DNA of 64,000 nt from Heloderma charlesbogerti (taxonomy: Eukaryota > Chordata > Lepidosauria > Squamata > Helodermatidae): assembly GCA_026122225.1 (NCBI GenBank), contig JANEZZ010002062.1, forward strand, positions 124,001 through 188,000, in the 5' to 3' direction. Of the stretch, positions 47,576 through 58,453 are shown piece by piece (position 1 is the first letter of the stretch; each line of letters starts with the position of its first letter). Both the position numbers and the translations under genes were made by a program. The notes beneath the pieces were generated by a model. The model did not search any database and was not told the DNA's origin. It saw only the letters and a program-made list of their open reading frames with translations.

Positions 47576-50500
47576 CTGGGGGGGGGGGGGGGAAGAAAAA
47601 AAAGGAAAAACATTAACGTGCTTGTTTCTTTTATTTCACATACGCACTTTTTACTGGGGCAAAAGAGCTTAGAAACATAACTCATTAAGCAGAAAACCAA
47701 ACTAAGTCCTCTAATTTATTTTTTTTTTAAATACCAGATCTGCCAATGACATCCACTTCCACAGTAATTGAGCATTTAAATATTGCTATTCCCAAAGCTA
47801 TACACACAGACTGAGTAATCCTTATGGGGACCCTGCTAGGGAAGCCAGTTTTACCCACATTTTACAGATGGGGAACTGAGGCACACAGAGAGAGAGGCTT
47901 GCCTAAGGTCACTCTGTGAGTAAACAATCAAGTGGGAGCTTCCAATTCACAGGTCATGCTCAGTCTTTACACTGCAACAACTCTCTAATGTCTCAATGAT
48001 GTTAATCAAAAAGGGTAATGAACAAAAGGCTAAAGTACAGCTCTGGTCATCTATACCGTTTAGAACAGGAAAGATAGCTTTTGTTCATTAGTCTTGAAAC
48101 ATATTCAAGCTGAGTCTTCGTTATGGGCTTAAATGGGACACAGATAAAAGCCACTTACTGCCTGTCCACAGGTAATATGTTGGAAGCATTCCACTTACAA
48201 AGTTGAGTCTGAGGTAGTGACCAGACATTACACCACATTTTCCATCCTTGAACTGTGATTATACTTTGCAGGTGGCAAGATTGTCAGGTCTGAACACTAA
48301 TAGCCTACCAATTCCCAGTTGTTAAAAAAGTTATTTGCAATGGGTCAAACCCACCTCAGGACTTTAAAAAACAAACAAAAAAGACAGAGTAGATATCTTT
48401 CAACACCGCAACTGAAGCAATATTAGGGAGGAAGATATGCGGGGGGCTGCTTGCCACAGTCCACAGAGACTTGACACTGTCAGCCCCCAAAGCTGGGGTG
48501 AAATGCCATTATTAGACACTGGATTAGCTGCTTACACAAGAGCTCAAACTACAGATTAGCATCCCCCTAAAGTTTATTGCTAGGAGATAGCACAAGGCCC
48601 TTCCCAAGGTTATATACAAATTTTGGCTGGACATGATAGCCAACCTAAAATGTGTGGTCATGACTGCTCCCCACAAGGCACAGGATGTTGTCAGAGAAAA
48701 ACCCCACCCCAGCTCCAAGCTTGGTGTCAGGCTGTTCCTGTAATCAGTGGTAGAACAAGATCCAGCCCCCATCTCCAGCTTGAAGCTGGACAGGGGGCCA
48801 TGGATGATCCTTGCAGTGGTGCTTTGGAAATCCACCTTTTCCAGCTCTGGAGAGGAAGGCAGGGCTTGTTCTGCTGCTATACTCCCAAAGCATTCAAAGT
48901 GCCTCAGCACAAGCCCCAACCTTCTGCCCAAACATGGAGCTCAGGGAGCGTGGGGGTAGATAATCCTCACTTGCCAGCGCCAAGACAGGAAGGAAGGCTG
49001 GGCATCATCATGCTCACTAGAGGCTAATGAAACACTTGCAAAGGTGGGCATAATTGTGAACTGCAGTTCCTGACCACCAAGTTTTAGTGTGCATATTGAC
49101 GGGGTCATAAGGTGTAGTGCTAGCCTTTTCTACATATGCACACACCTACATACCTCAATCATCATAACATGACTGTTTGACAGTGCTAGGTGACCAAAGT
49201 GTTTTCTTATTTCCTCTTCAAAAGTATGCTATGGGCTCACAGCTGTCTTTCACCAATTTGCTGGTCCTTCCATAAAGTACAAGAATGTACACTGCCCCGG
49301 TTAACATGTAAGGACAGTTCATGGTTTAAACAGCCCATTGTTGTGCACAAGCGGGAAAGAGCATGCTGTCTCCCACATGCATGTCACTTCCACTTTCACT
49401 CAGCAACCAATGATTGGCTTCTTCATAGGCTGAGCGTGACATCCGAACCCAGACTGCTGGATTGTTTAGGGGCTAAACTCAATGGTTAACCCATGGTTTG
49501 CTGTTGGGTTAACCACTAGGTTATTTAGCCACTAAACAACTCAGCGCTCCGGGTTTGCACATCACGCTCAACCAACTACGAATGGGCCAATCATAGGTTG
49601 TTGATTAATAATGGAAATGGCTAGCACACTGCAGGCTGCGAGCTCCTCTCCCCCACTCATTCCTGACAGCCCATGGGCTGTTTAAACCATGAACTGCCAT
49701 TACGTGTGCACTGGCTCAATGTCTGGCTGCCTCAACTTTGCTGTACCTTACATGGAGTAACCACCAATTTCAGTGTTTTGTCACAAAACAGGACCACTTG
49801 AACATAAACTATTAAACTCATGCAATCCAGATTGCCGCATGCCATCAACAGAAAGCAAGCAGGCATGCTTCATTAACAGTCTACAGAGCAAAATGGCTCC
49901 AGATGTCTCCACAGATGGCTTTTGCATTGGATTAATGCCAGCATGCCAATGACCCATGTAGCTGGATGGCATGTAGAAACATTGGAGTGTCTTTCTGCTC
50001 AAAAGAAGGGCATCCTGACACAGGTGACTCCCCCCCATTCATTTCTGGAAACAAATATGACTTCTGGTTCCCCTCATTTCCCTTGCCATCACTTGCCTGA
50101 TTCAAGTCAGGTATTCAGAAAAGAGTGACTGGCCATCTTCCCTGATGGGGTAGGTGGCTTGGTGAACAGAAATGACCTGATCACAACTCCTTGGGGGTGG
50201 GGGGTTAACCCTCCCTCTTGAATCCTTGCTGTCGGGTCTGAAGCACCTTGAAAGAGATATCGATTTGAGTAGTTGTTAGGAATGATGACTATGCCTTCTG
50301 GTGTCCTAGTTTAGTGCCATCTGGAGGGCTTCCTTATGTGATGAGGAATCTATAATTCACTGACTGAGGGGAGCTTAGAAGCATAGCCATGGCTCCTGCT
50401 GCATAACTGTGCTGCTTGTGGCTGGGCATGGTGTCTAGAAGCTTTCCCGCTAACCTAGTTAGCCAATTTAATTGCCTGGTGGGGCTGGGGGGAGGAATGG

Positions 50501-53500
50501 AAAGAGACAAACAAGAGAAGTTCCAGTGGCAAAAAAAAAGTTTTGGGTTTAGCAGAGCTAGCAGCATGCCTGCTCACCTACAGTGGAGGGAGGACAAACA
50601 GATATATTTCTAGGGAAGTAGAATAAATCTTTTAAAGTCCTGCTTCCAGGGGATGGACAAAATCACGCTGTATAGTGCAAGAGGAGTGTAACTGTACTGT
50701 GCACTGCTATTCTCAACACAAAAACAATACAACATATACCAAAGCCCTCCTTCCCATGTTGGAGCTGCACAAAAGTCTGAGGCAGACATATCCTTCTTAA
50801 ATGGAAACAAAAGCCCATACTATTTATTCTTTATAACAACTCCCCTCAATACGAAGTTTGAGAATTACTTCTCTGTTCACAACAAAGCAGGAGCACACAG
50901 TGAAATGACACCTGACCTTCAGCGTAGGTAGTTCAGCTTAGGTAGTTCAGCTTATATAACTATACCTGTTTACCCCACAGCAGCTTGTGCCCCAAATGAA
51001 GATGGAGTTTGATTGGCCCACTAGATCTGCCAAGGCAAACAAAATGTAATTGAAGCAATTGCTTGTATGACAAATGAGAAGCACAGAAAGTGCAATAAAC
51101 TCCACATTTTACTAAGGAGAATAAAACTGATCAACTGTTAGCTGTAAAAGGGAGCAAAGCAGACATTTAATTGAGGAATATGATAATTTATATCCTTGGG
51201 TTGGAAAATGTTTCATATTCTACAAGCACAGGTGGTAAAAAGAATGGATGAGAGAAGAACAGGTGTTAGGTAGGAGTATATATTCGTACTGGATATTACA
51301 GTTTCAAGAAGGGAAGGCTTACAGCTATTCCATTAAAGTATCCACCACACAGCTCTCACCTTTGTCCCAGTCTTCTTCGCATGGAGGAGATTGCCATGAA
51401 CTTACAACACTGACTTCTCTTCTGCGGTTATCAACCTGACTTGCTAGAACAAAGAAGATTTGCCATGAGAAAAAGCACTTTTAAGCAGCGTCTAATGTTG
51501 TGCTAGGCACCAAGCATGGAACAGCACAGGCCTTTTTGCTTTTAGGCATGATAGAAAATTGAGCTAATTCCAACATATACGCTGTGTTAAGCTGCCTAAT
51601 TCTTTAATGACCTGATATGAACAACACTGTGCACTTTTTAGTACAGTTACAACTGAGTGTCATCTGTAGCATTTCCCCCAATAAGTCTATACAACTCAAT
51701 ACTAAGGGAATGATACATCCCAAGTATCACACATAAGAGTAACACAAGCAACTTATCATCCAATAACAATAGTTTTAACTTGCTTGTTCTTCAAGAACTG
51801 ACAACGTGAAACAATAACTGATGCAGAAATGTTGTACTTTCTGGTTATACAACCGAAAGGGAGTATTTTTAACTCTCTGTTTTAGACTTAGAAGAGCCTT
51901 GTGTGGCGCAGAGTGTTAGGCAGCAGTATTGCAACTGAAACTCTCCCCACGACCTGAGTTTGATCCCAGTGGAAGCCGGGTCTCGGATAGCCGGCTCAGG
52001 TTGACTCAGCCTTCCATCCTTCTGAGGTCGGTAAAATGAGTACCCAGCTTGCTGGGGGAAAGGTAGTCACGACTGGGGAAGGCAATGGCAAACCACCCTG
52101 CTGTAGTCTGCCATGAAAACGCCAGCGCAAGTGGCGTCCCTCTAGGGGTCAGTAATGACCCGGTGCTTGCACAGGAGGAACCTTTCCTTTTTTAGACTTA
52201 GAAAGGCCTTCTGGACATAACACTTTCACTGAGTGCTGACTGTAACCAAAATGCTTCTTCCAGATCTCTATGCTTTGTTCTGGAAAAAAAAAGGCTAATT
52301 AGGCATCAGCCTAACCAGATCAAGACTTCTATTTTTGCTCTGTGCATCAACACTCGAAGAATAGTTCTGAGGGCTATTAGGAGTCAATACAGTAAGAAAT
52401 ATTATTTTACATGTATCATCGTTTCCTACATTTGAAAAACCAGATCAAAATCCTATGTTGACTAGGATGCACAGCCTACTTAAAATAATACTATGTTGTA
52501 TTAATACGAAGTATTCTAGTCTAGATCAGAGGTGGACAAAATTGTGGCCCTCCAGACTTTGTTGGATTGCAACTCCCATTATCCCTTACCATTGGCTATG
52601 CTGGCTAGGGCTGGTAGGAGTTGCAGTCCAATAATATCTAGGTCACAAGTTCCCCATCCCTTGTTTAGGTGAAAAGATACTTACTGTCTTAGAGCATTTT
52701 CACAAGAATCTTTATAATCTACCTGAAAGATGCACATTCTCCTAAACTAATTCCAATGTTTATCAAGTGTGGAAAAACCTTCCAATGGCATAGCTAGATT
52801 TTTGCAGCATTCTTCTATAAATGGTCCTAATCTATACAGCTCTTACTTCCTTTTATTTATTACATTCTGCCCTTCCTTCAAAAGAAGTTCAGCACATGGA
52901 GCTTTCTCCATTTTAACTTCAAAACTATCCCTGTAGGCCAAGTACAGATGCATCACTAGTTCCCTCCTAACTACGGCTAGCAAATCAGGAGTCGGCCATG
53001 GGAACATGTGCTCCTTCCTTAGAACAAGTTCCCCCCACCTGCCTTAACTGCAGTTAAGTGTACACTGGCACCAATGTTAACTGTGGTTAAAGCTAAACAA
53101 GATTTGAAACCAGTCTGAAGAGGGTTTCAAATCCTGAGTCAAGGGGAATCCTGGTTAACCTGAACCACAGAGAACGTTGGTGCCAACATACCACATGAAC
53201 ATAGTTAAAGTGGGTGGGTTTCTGTCCAAAGGTGGCCTCCAGTTTGTTACACACAATTAACTGGAGGCCAGTACTATGTCTATACTGATCCTGTGAGGCC
53301 AACAGTAACTCCCGAAGTCACCAAGTTTTCTTCATATATGAGATTAGGTTCATGTTCAAAGCTATCCATGCTGTACCTGCCCATCTTGGTACAACCAAAC
53401 ATCTGCTGCAGAAGAGACCTGAAACTTCTAGTCAGTTTGTGGATAAGCAAAGTATTCCAATGTGATCGAAGTAGATAAGGCTACACTGGGGTTTTGTTTA

Positions 53501-56500
53501 TCTTAATCAAAAGAGACACATGAGGCAAATGAGAGGGTGCTTTCTCCTTGCAATATCCCTTCAACTGCAGCATCTCACAGCTGGCGAGAGTCACCTCAAG
53601 GTATGACGCTAACATTCAGTTCCCTGTGGGGAGTTTGTGCTGTTCACATCTGTTGGCTAAGAACTGGACTGACATTTACTTCACAAAAAGACAAGTAATA
53701 TATAGATTTGTCTCTGCCTGCTTCATTCCAGAGCTAAGCAGGGGATGTGAGTGACCCAAGGTCTTTATTACTGTCGCCCTTCTCTGCTGGCAATAACCCA
53801 CACTCCAAGTAGCTTTTATCTTACTGTGTGTAATTTATGGTACTGCATTTCACTATAAAAGTCACTGCTTTATGAAACCAGATGCCGAAGAGCTTGCAAG
53901 CTCACCAGGAAAAAAACATTATTCTACCTATGCCACTCCAAATCATGATCAGGGGAGCACTAGAGAGTCTGTAACGCGCATAACAGATTCTGAAAGGACA
54001 TTTAGAAGTCAAAGGAGAAATCATTCAACAACCTTTCCAAAATGTTAACAGGAAAGATAAGAGGCAGTTACAGCTGCCAAGAGTCAATTCACACAGATGA
54101 ATTTCTTACCAATGTCCTGCTCAATGCATCTTTTGTCATCACAGCTTGATATGTGCTGGCTGATCTCTTCTCTGGGGACCTGATGACGGGCATTAAATGG
54201 GCATGTGACCAGCTGTTGCACAATATCAGGATGGTTCTAGAAAGATAGGGACATGTATTATATAGCCACCAAATTCACAGTTATTCCTTATTGACTTGAA
54301 TACAAGTCATGATCCAGATATTTTATTTTAAAATGCTTAATTCAAATTCAAAAATACTGTAGAAAGACTTAGAGCTCCTGTACACATAGACCCCAGGCTG
54401 CAAAGTGTAGACAAATGCATATTAAAACTGCAATTGTTAGCAACAAGGAAAAAGATGGCTTTTCATGTTCGCAGCATTGTCAAGTACATGATTAATTAGA
54501 GCATCATGTACGATAGAGGTGCCCCAAACAACACAGGCATTGTACTTTCTTGCCACAATCTCGAATCACTTTTTCAAGGACAAGATGGCTTTACTGACAT
54601 TCATGTTAACAAGAAATTCCTAACTGATCCCTTTTAAAGGAAAAACCTTGCTCTTTTCTAAAATGGGAAGTCTAACAAACAGACTAAAAATGCATATTAA
54701 CAGGTTTGATGCCTACACGGTTGGGTAATATCTATCTTTCCACTGGGCCTAATCAAAAGGTCTCTGCAATTTAAAAATTTGCTTAGCTTTGCACCACCTA
54801 TAGTGGGCCAAATATTTCCCTACTCATTTTACATTTGTGGAAATATATGGAAGAATGGGCATCAGACAAGATGGGTGATGTGCATATGGGGTGGGCTGAG
54901 GTATCAGCATATTGCTATATCAAGCTACGTAACAAAGAAGCGGTGAATTAAGAGTTTCTGAAACTCATTTTCCAAAAACTAGAACGAGTAATAGCACTGA
55001 CACATCCTAAGAAGTTTAGGTAACAGGCAACAAGATACATGTGATATACATTCAACATAAGCATCTATAATTAAACATAACTTACTCATACCTTACGGCA
55101 CTTGACAAGATGGTAGGGGAACCTACATGCCCTGATTTGATGATTTTTGTCATATGGACATTGTATCAGTTTCTCAGGATCCAAAGCATCTACTAGAAAA
55201 GAATGCACCATACACACATACATATGATGAAGGCATGTTTTAAGGCCTAATGGGTGTCAAAAGTATTACCTTCACAATTAAAATGTGGAAAGACACTAAC
55301 ATATTGGAATTAATCGGATAACTAAGGAAAGCTATCAAGTTCTTAGCATTCCATAACCATAAAACTACTTCAAATTTGGTGGCTAATTAAATTCACTCAG
55401 AAGATTTAAGCGATTAGGGTACTAAACAAAGAAAATGTAGTCAGCAGTGTAAGACAATGCTGCAGGTGTTAATGAGCACATTTATGAAATAAACAGAAAG
55501 CTGCAAAGAAACTGAAGCTACTCAATTAGACAGTCCAATTAAAAGACTTATTCAAGGAAATTGAAGAGGTATTGCTACATTGTCCCCACTGGTCTCATAA
55601 GATAAGTGGCCTTGGTTTGAGTGCCTTTGCTCCAAGAGAGGGCATTATTGTGTTTGACTCTGCTGTAGAGCACCATATTGAAGCTTTTTCAGAATCCTCT
55701 GTGCTTTCAATGCTGAAAATATAAAAACCACATTTCTGGTCATTACGGTTGGACAAGGGTCTTGTCAAAACCTGACAGAATCTGAAAGGTCCTCTAGCAG
55801 GCCTGGAATTGGTCCTTTATTCACCAAAGGCCCTATACCTTATTCCTTTTTCTTGTATCATTATTTCCACCAATATGCTATGTGAACTAAATATCCTCCA
55901 CCTGTCTGATAATGAACCACATATTTGGCAAAAGGAGCTTACACTAAATGCTCTCACATTGTGCAGCTGGAACACAATATATTGACTATGAAAATGTATG
56001 GTCTGCTTAAAGATGAACCCTTTATTTTAACTGTAGAACATTGCCAGTTACATCAAGGGAAGCTAAATCACATCCACATTGCAACATTTTGGAGTTATGG
56101 CCTTTAGTTGAAAATATTGTTTCCAAACAAAGGGGTCCAATTCCTCTCATACCCCAATTCTTACAGCAAGCGTAAATGTTAAGGTTTAGTTATATAATAT
56201 CTGTCCTCTGGAAAGATCAAGGCAGGGTACATGGGGTTTTCAGGCAAGTCCACCATTCAGGCACTGACGAGAGCCAAACCTGCTTAGCTCCAGCGGCAGC
56301 AACGTTGCTGTGTCAGGTACATAAACTAAGCCCTCTGATAAAAAGAGTGCAACTGTATTTTTGATGTGGGACAAATGTTATTAGTACACAATAGAACCTC
56401 CCCAAACTACTGCTACCTGTGACAATTTAGGGACAAAACAGATACGACCTGTGTGAATGCATTTAACATGTCTGCTTTCCCCTTAATAGTAACTTTACGG

Positions 56501-58406
56501 GGTCCTACCAAAAATGACCCCCACAAAGCTGCTATGAGCCCAAGGAGAGAATCTTCCATTGACCCCTATATTAGGACATCCGAGTGCTAATAGCAGCTGG
56601 GGTGGTGGTGGTGGGATTTTCAGCAAGAGCCTATGCAGATTCTATTGTTAAGTAAAAACAGACGTCACTTAATGTCACATCTATGTTGCCTCTTAGATTA
56701 CCTTAACAGAAGGAAAAGCAACAGAACAGCATGTTCTTTTCCAGATTTCTTAGGCTTTATAAGGTAAAGAAAAAAAAAGCAACAAAGAATTGACAACTTA
56801 CCATAGCTGTCTTCTCTATCCACATTTTGAAAGCTGATGGAATCTTGCACAAAATTATGGTAACCATGCTGCTGGTATTCATGTGCCTCTAAGTAATATC
56901 TGCCCTAAACAGCAGAAACCAGAAAACTACGAAAATTATTTCAGTTTAAGCAAGCTAGGTCATACAGCCATTGCACATATATAAAATGGCCATGTATGGC
57001 CTATACAGAGAAGCTGTTAGTGCCTTTTAATTTCCCCTCAGATTCCAAAAAGCAAACAGACATTGCATAAAGCATACATACTTTTAAAGATTCTTGGTTA
57101 AAAGAGGGGCAGGAACAGGTGGCTGCTACTAAATCAAAGTTGTTGTTGTGTGCGTTTTTTAAATAAATACTATATTATTTCATAACTGAAAATACAGAAA
57201 GCAATGACTAGAACCCCCTCCCCCACTAAATACATAAGATTACAATAACCCGCTCCTTCCCTGGTTACTCGCTTTTATTTTATTTATTTATTTATTGTAT
57301 TTATACCCCGCCTTTCTCCCTCTCGCAAGGAACTCAAGGCGGCTTACATTATCCTCCTCCTCACCGTTGTATCCTCACAACAACAACCCTGTGAGGTAGG
57401 TTGGGCTGAGAGTCTGTGACTGGCCCAAAGTCACCCAGTGAGCTTCCATGGCCAAGTGGGGACTAGAACCCGGATCTCCCGGCTCCCAGTCCGTCACTCT
57501 CACCACTACACTACACTGGCTCACTACACTGGTTCATTTACATACAAACGCAACATCTTCTCTAAGGCACTTAGTACTAACATATAGTTTAATACTTATT
57601 TGGCTTTTTCCAGCACACAGGTTTCCAAATATGTGATTATACCACCAGTCCAGTCTTCTGTCTCCCATCAGGTGTCAATTTGCTATGTTAATTTGAGCAT
57701 TATTAATACATTCCAAATCTATCTAGCAAGACATCCATCTTCATTGCGGAAGATGTAGGGCAGATACCTGTGCCTGAACTGATGTTTTCAGGAAGGGTGT
57801 TCACTACCAGAAGATGTAGTGATTGCTACCATTTTGGATGGCTTTAAAAGGGGATTAGACAAATCCATGGAGGACAACATTATCAACGACTACAAGTCCT
57901 GATGGCTATAAGTTACCTCCAGTATTAGAGATAGCATGTCTACATACACCAGTTGCTAGGGTACACAAACTGGAGGTCATGTTCCCTAGCATGTCCTACT
58001 TGTGAGTTTCCCACAGCTGGTTGGCCACTGTGTGATCAGAATGCTGGACTAGATAGAACCTTGGTCTGATGATCCAGCATGGCTATTCTTATGTATTAAG
58101 ATGGCACAGGAGAAGGCAAGAAGAAGAAAGGCTGTGATCTAGGCACACACTTAGGATGCTGAAGTATACTCCAGTCCAGCATGCTTGCAAGTTACATAAA
58201 GCTGAACATTGAGATCAAAGAGAAACGAAGGCTGCAATCCTATATGCACTTATCTGGGAGTAAGCTCCATTTAACACAGACAGGCTTACTTCTAAATAGT
58301 CATGCATAGGACTGAACTATAAATCGCCAAAAAAACTGCTCTGCCCTGCCAATTCAGTATCACCTATATTCTTACACAACTATTTCAAACATACCTTGTA
58401 GCTCAT
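47473..58406 (-). CDS. GTSF1: Gametocyte-specific factor 1 (GTSF1), seven coding exons
   Basis: Small PIWI-partner protein of the piRNA pathway. In mouse and insects GTSF1 proteins bind PIWI proteins and promote target cleavage or silencing of transposons in germ cells. Joined exons, in order: 58406-58395, 56904-56802, 55192-55092, 54236-54110, 51443-51360, 51026-50966, 47575-47473. Phases are consistent, every junction is GT-AG, and the product is 196 residues. CHHC finger 1 is C50-H56-H66-C70 and finger 2 is C84-H90-H100-C104, both with the family spacing Cx5Hx9Hx3C. An acidic/Trp region follows (W131, W140), then the conserved C-terminus LPYVLPWKN. Human GTSF1 has 167 residues; the excess is mostly N-terminal. 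Identity with mammalian GTSF1 is high in the fingers and at the C-terminus, so the assignment to GTSF1 rather than GTSF1L is well supported. Expression is unproven. Confidence 0.93.
47578..47592 (-). repeat. C15 homopolymer serving as polypyrimidine tract of the last GTSF1 intron
   Basis: Fifteen G on the plus strand, so C15 on the transcript, directly before the acceptor AG at 47577-47576. The tract upstream is also pyrimidine-rich (TTTTTTTTCTTC). Such runs change length easily. Confidence 0.9.
47815..47965 (-). repeat. MIR SINE, antisense, in GTSF1 intron
   Basis: Plus strand reads 'cacattttacagatggggaa', 'ctgaggcacacagagagaga', 'ttgcctaaggtcactctgtg', which is the reverse complement of the MIR core. 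Confidence 0.85.
49304..49707. repeat. Large fold-back element, about 400 bp, in GTSF1 intron 6
   Basis: Arms 'gttcatggtttaaacagccc' (49317 on) and 'gggctgtttaaaccatgaac' (to 49694) match exactly. Pairing extends inward through 'aaccaatgattgg' and 'ccaatcataggttg' to a centre at about 49500 ('ggttaacccatgg', 'ttgggttaacc'). Confidence 0.85.
50966..51026 (-). CDS. GTSF1: GTSF1 coding exon 6
   Basis: 61 bases: acceptor ttggcag|AT, donor CAG|GTATAG. Encodes [20 protein letters not shown], matching human DLWEQTSTPFVWGT in the first part. The human Trp of DLWEQ is Val here (V145). Phases 1 in, 2 out. Confidence 0.88.
51360..51443 (-). CDS. GTSF1: GTSF1 coding exon 5
   Basis: 84 bases: acceptor ttctag|CA, donor AAAG|GTGAGA. 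Encodes residues 115-142 ending [14 protein letters not shown], against human STWQCPPCDEDWDK. It contains two of the three Trp linked to PIWI binding (W131, W140). Confidence 0.93.
51894..52190 (+). mobile_element. Sauria-type SINE, copy 2, in GTSF1 intron 4
   Basis: Full-length looking: head GAGCCTTGTGTGGCGCAGAG, B-box-like GAGTTTGATCCC, 'aaaatgagtacccagcttgc', 3' end 'gcacaggaggaacctttcc'. Perfect 13-bp duplications TTTAGACTTAGAA at 51881-51893 and 52191-52203. Fairly recent insertion, antisense to GTSF1. Confidence 0.95.
52529..52665. repeat. 'gcaactcccattatccc' fold-back repeat
   Basis: Outer arms 'gaggtggacaaaattgtggc' and 'ggtcacaagttccccatcc', inner arms 'ttgcaactcccatta' and 'taggagttgcag'. 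Confidence 0.78.
53031..53219. repeat. Fold-back element in GTSF1 intron 4
   Basis: Outer arms 'cccccacctgccttaactg' and 'atagttaaagtgggtggg', then 'actggcaccaatgttaactg' with 'gttggtgcc', and an inner perfect pair 'gatttgaaacc' and 'ggtttcaaatc'. Confidence 0.78.
54110..54236 (-). CDS. GTSF1: GTSF1 coding exon 4 (second CHHC finger)
   Basis: 127 bases: acceptor tttctag|AAC, donor ATTG|GTAAGA. Encodes residues 73-114 with finger 2 ([20 protein letters not shown] plus SC). Human reads [20 protein letters not shown], so the exon is almost unchanged. Phase 0 in, 1 out. Confidence 0.96.
55092..55192 (-). CDS. GTSF1: GTSF1 coding exon 3 (first CHHC finger)
   Basis: 101 bases: acceptor ttttctag|TA, donor CGTAAG|GTATGAG. 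Encodes [20 protein letters not shown] and then [13 protein letters not shown]. Human differs at only a few residues. Phase 1 in, 0 out. Confidence 0.96.
56802..56904 (-). CDS. GTSF1: GTSF1 coding exon 2 (N-terminal extension)
   Basis: 103 bases: acceptor ctgtttag|GGC, donor TATG|GTAAGT. In the frame that joins exon 3, it reads [20 protein letters not shown], then [14 protein letters not shown]. The last residues REDSY align with human MEETY, so the human start Met corresponds to AGA (Arg). No in-frame ATG exists in this exon. The out-of-frame ATGs are followed by other reading frames. Confidence 0.82.
57262..57538 (-). repeat. MIR-related core-SINE, antisense, in GTSF1 intron 1
   Basis: Plus strand opens 'atttataccccgcctttctc', then 'aaccctgtgaggtaggttgg', 'gcccaaagtcacccagtgag', 'actagaacccggatctcccg', ending 'accactacactacactggc', the reverse complement of a full tRNA-headed core-SINE. 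Confidence 0.82.
57780..58105 (+). repeat. CR1-like LINE 3' end, sense
   Basis: Reads 'gatgttttcaggaaggg', 'ggctttaaaaggggattaga', 'cagttgctagggtacac', 'gctggactagatagaacctt', 'ggctattcttatgt'. Best copy of this family in the window. Confidence 0.7.
58232..58322. repeat. 'gctgcaatcctatatgcac' fold-back repeat
   Basis: Left arm 'ggctgcaatcctatatgcac' and right arm 'gtcatgcataggactgaac'. The centre is 'gctccatttaacacagac'. Confidence 0.75.
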
Positions 58407-58453
58407 CGCTGGTCTCCAGGTTTTTTTGGTCTGTCTGAATTATGAGTGTCTTC
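58395..58453 (-). CDS. GTSF1: GTSF1 coding exon 1 with start codon
   Basis: ATG at 58406-58404, then AGC TAC AAG before donor GTATGT. An in-frame TAA lies 30 bases upstream of the ATG, so this is the only possible start for the exon-2 frame. Purine at -3 (G). The 5' boundary at 58453 (gcag|GAAG) is a guess; a nearby ggaag|CAG is also possible. Only 58406-58395 is coding. Confidence 0.72.

Noticed and set aside
48524..48931. 135-codon minus frame with a GTSF1-like '[11 protein letters not shown]' stretch, considered as GTSF1 exon 6
   Set aside because: Splice phases do not fit and similarity is short; 50966-51026 fits both phase and sequence.
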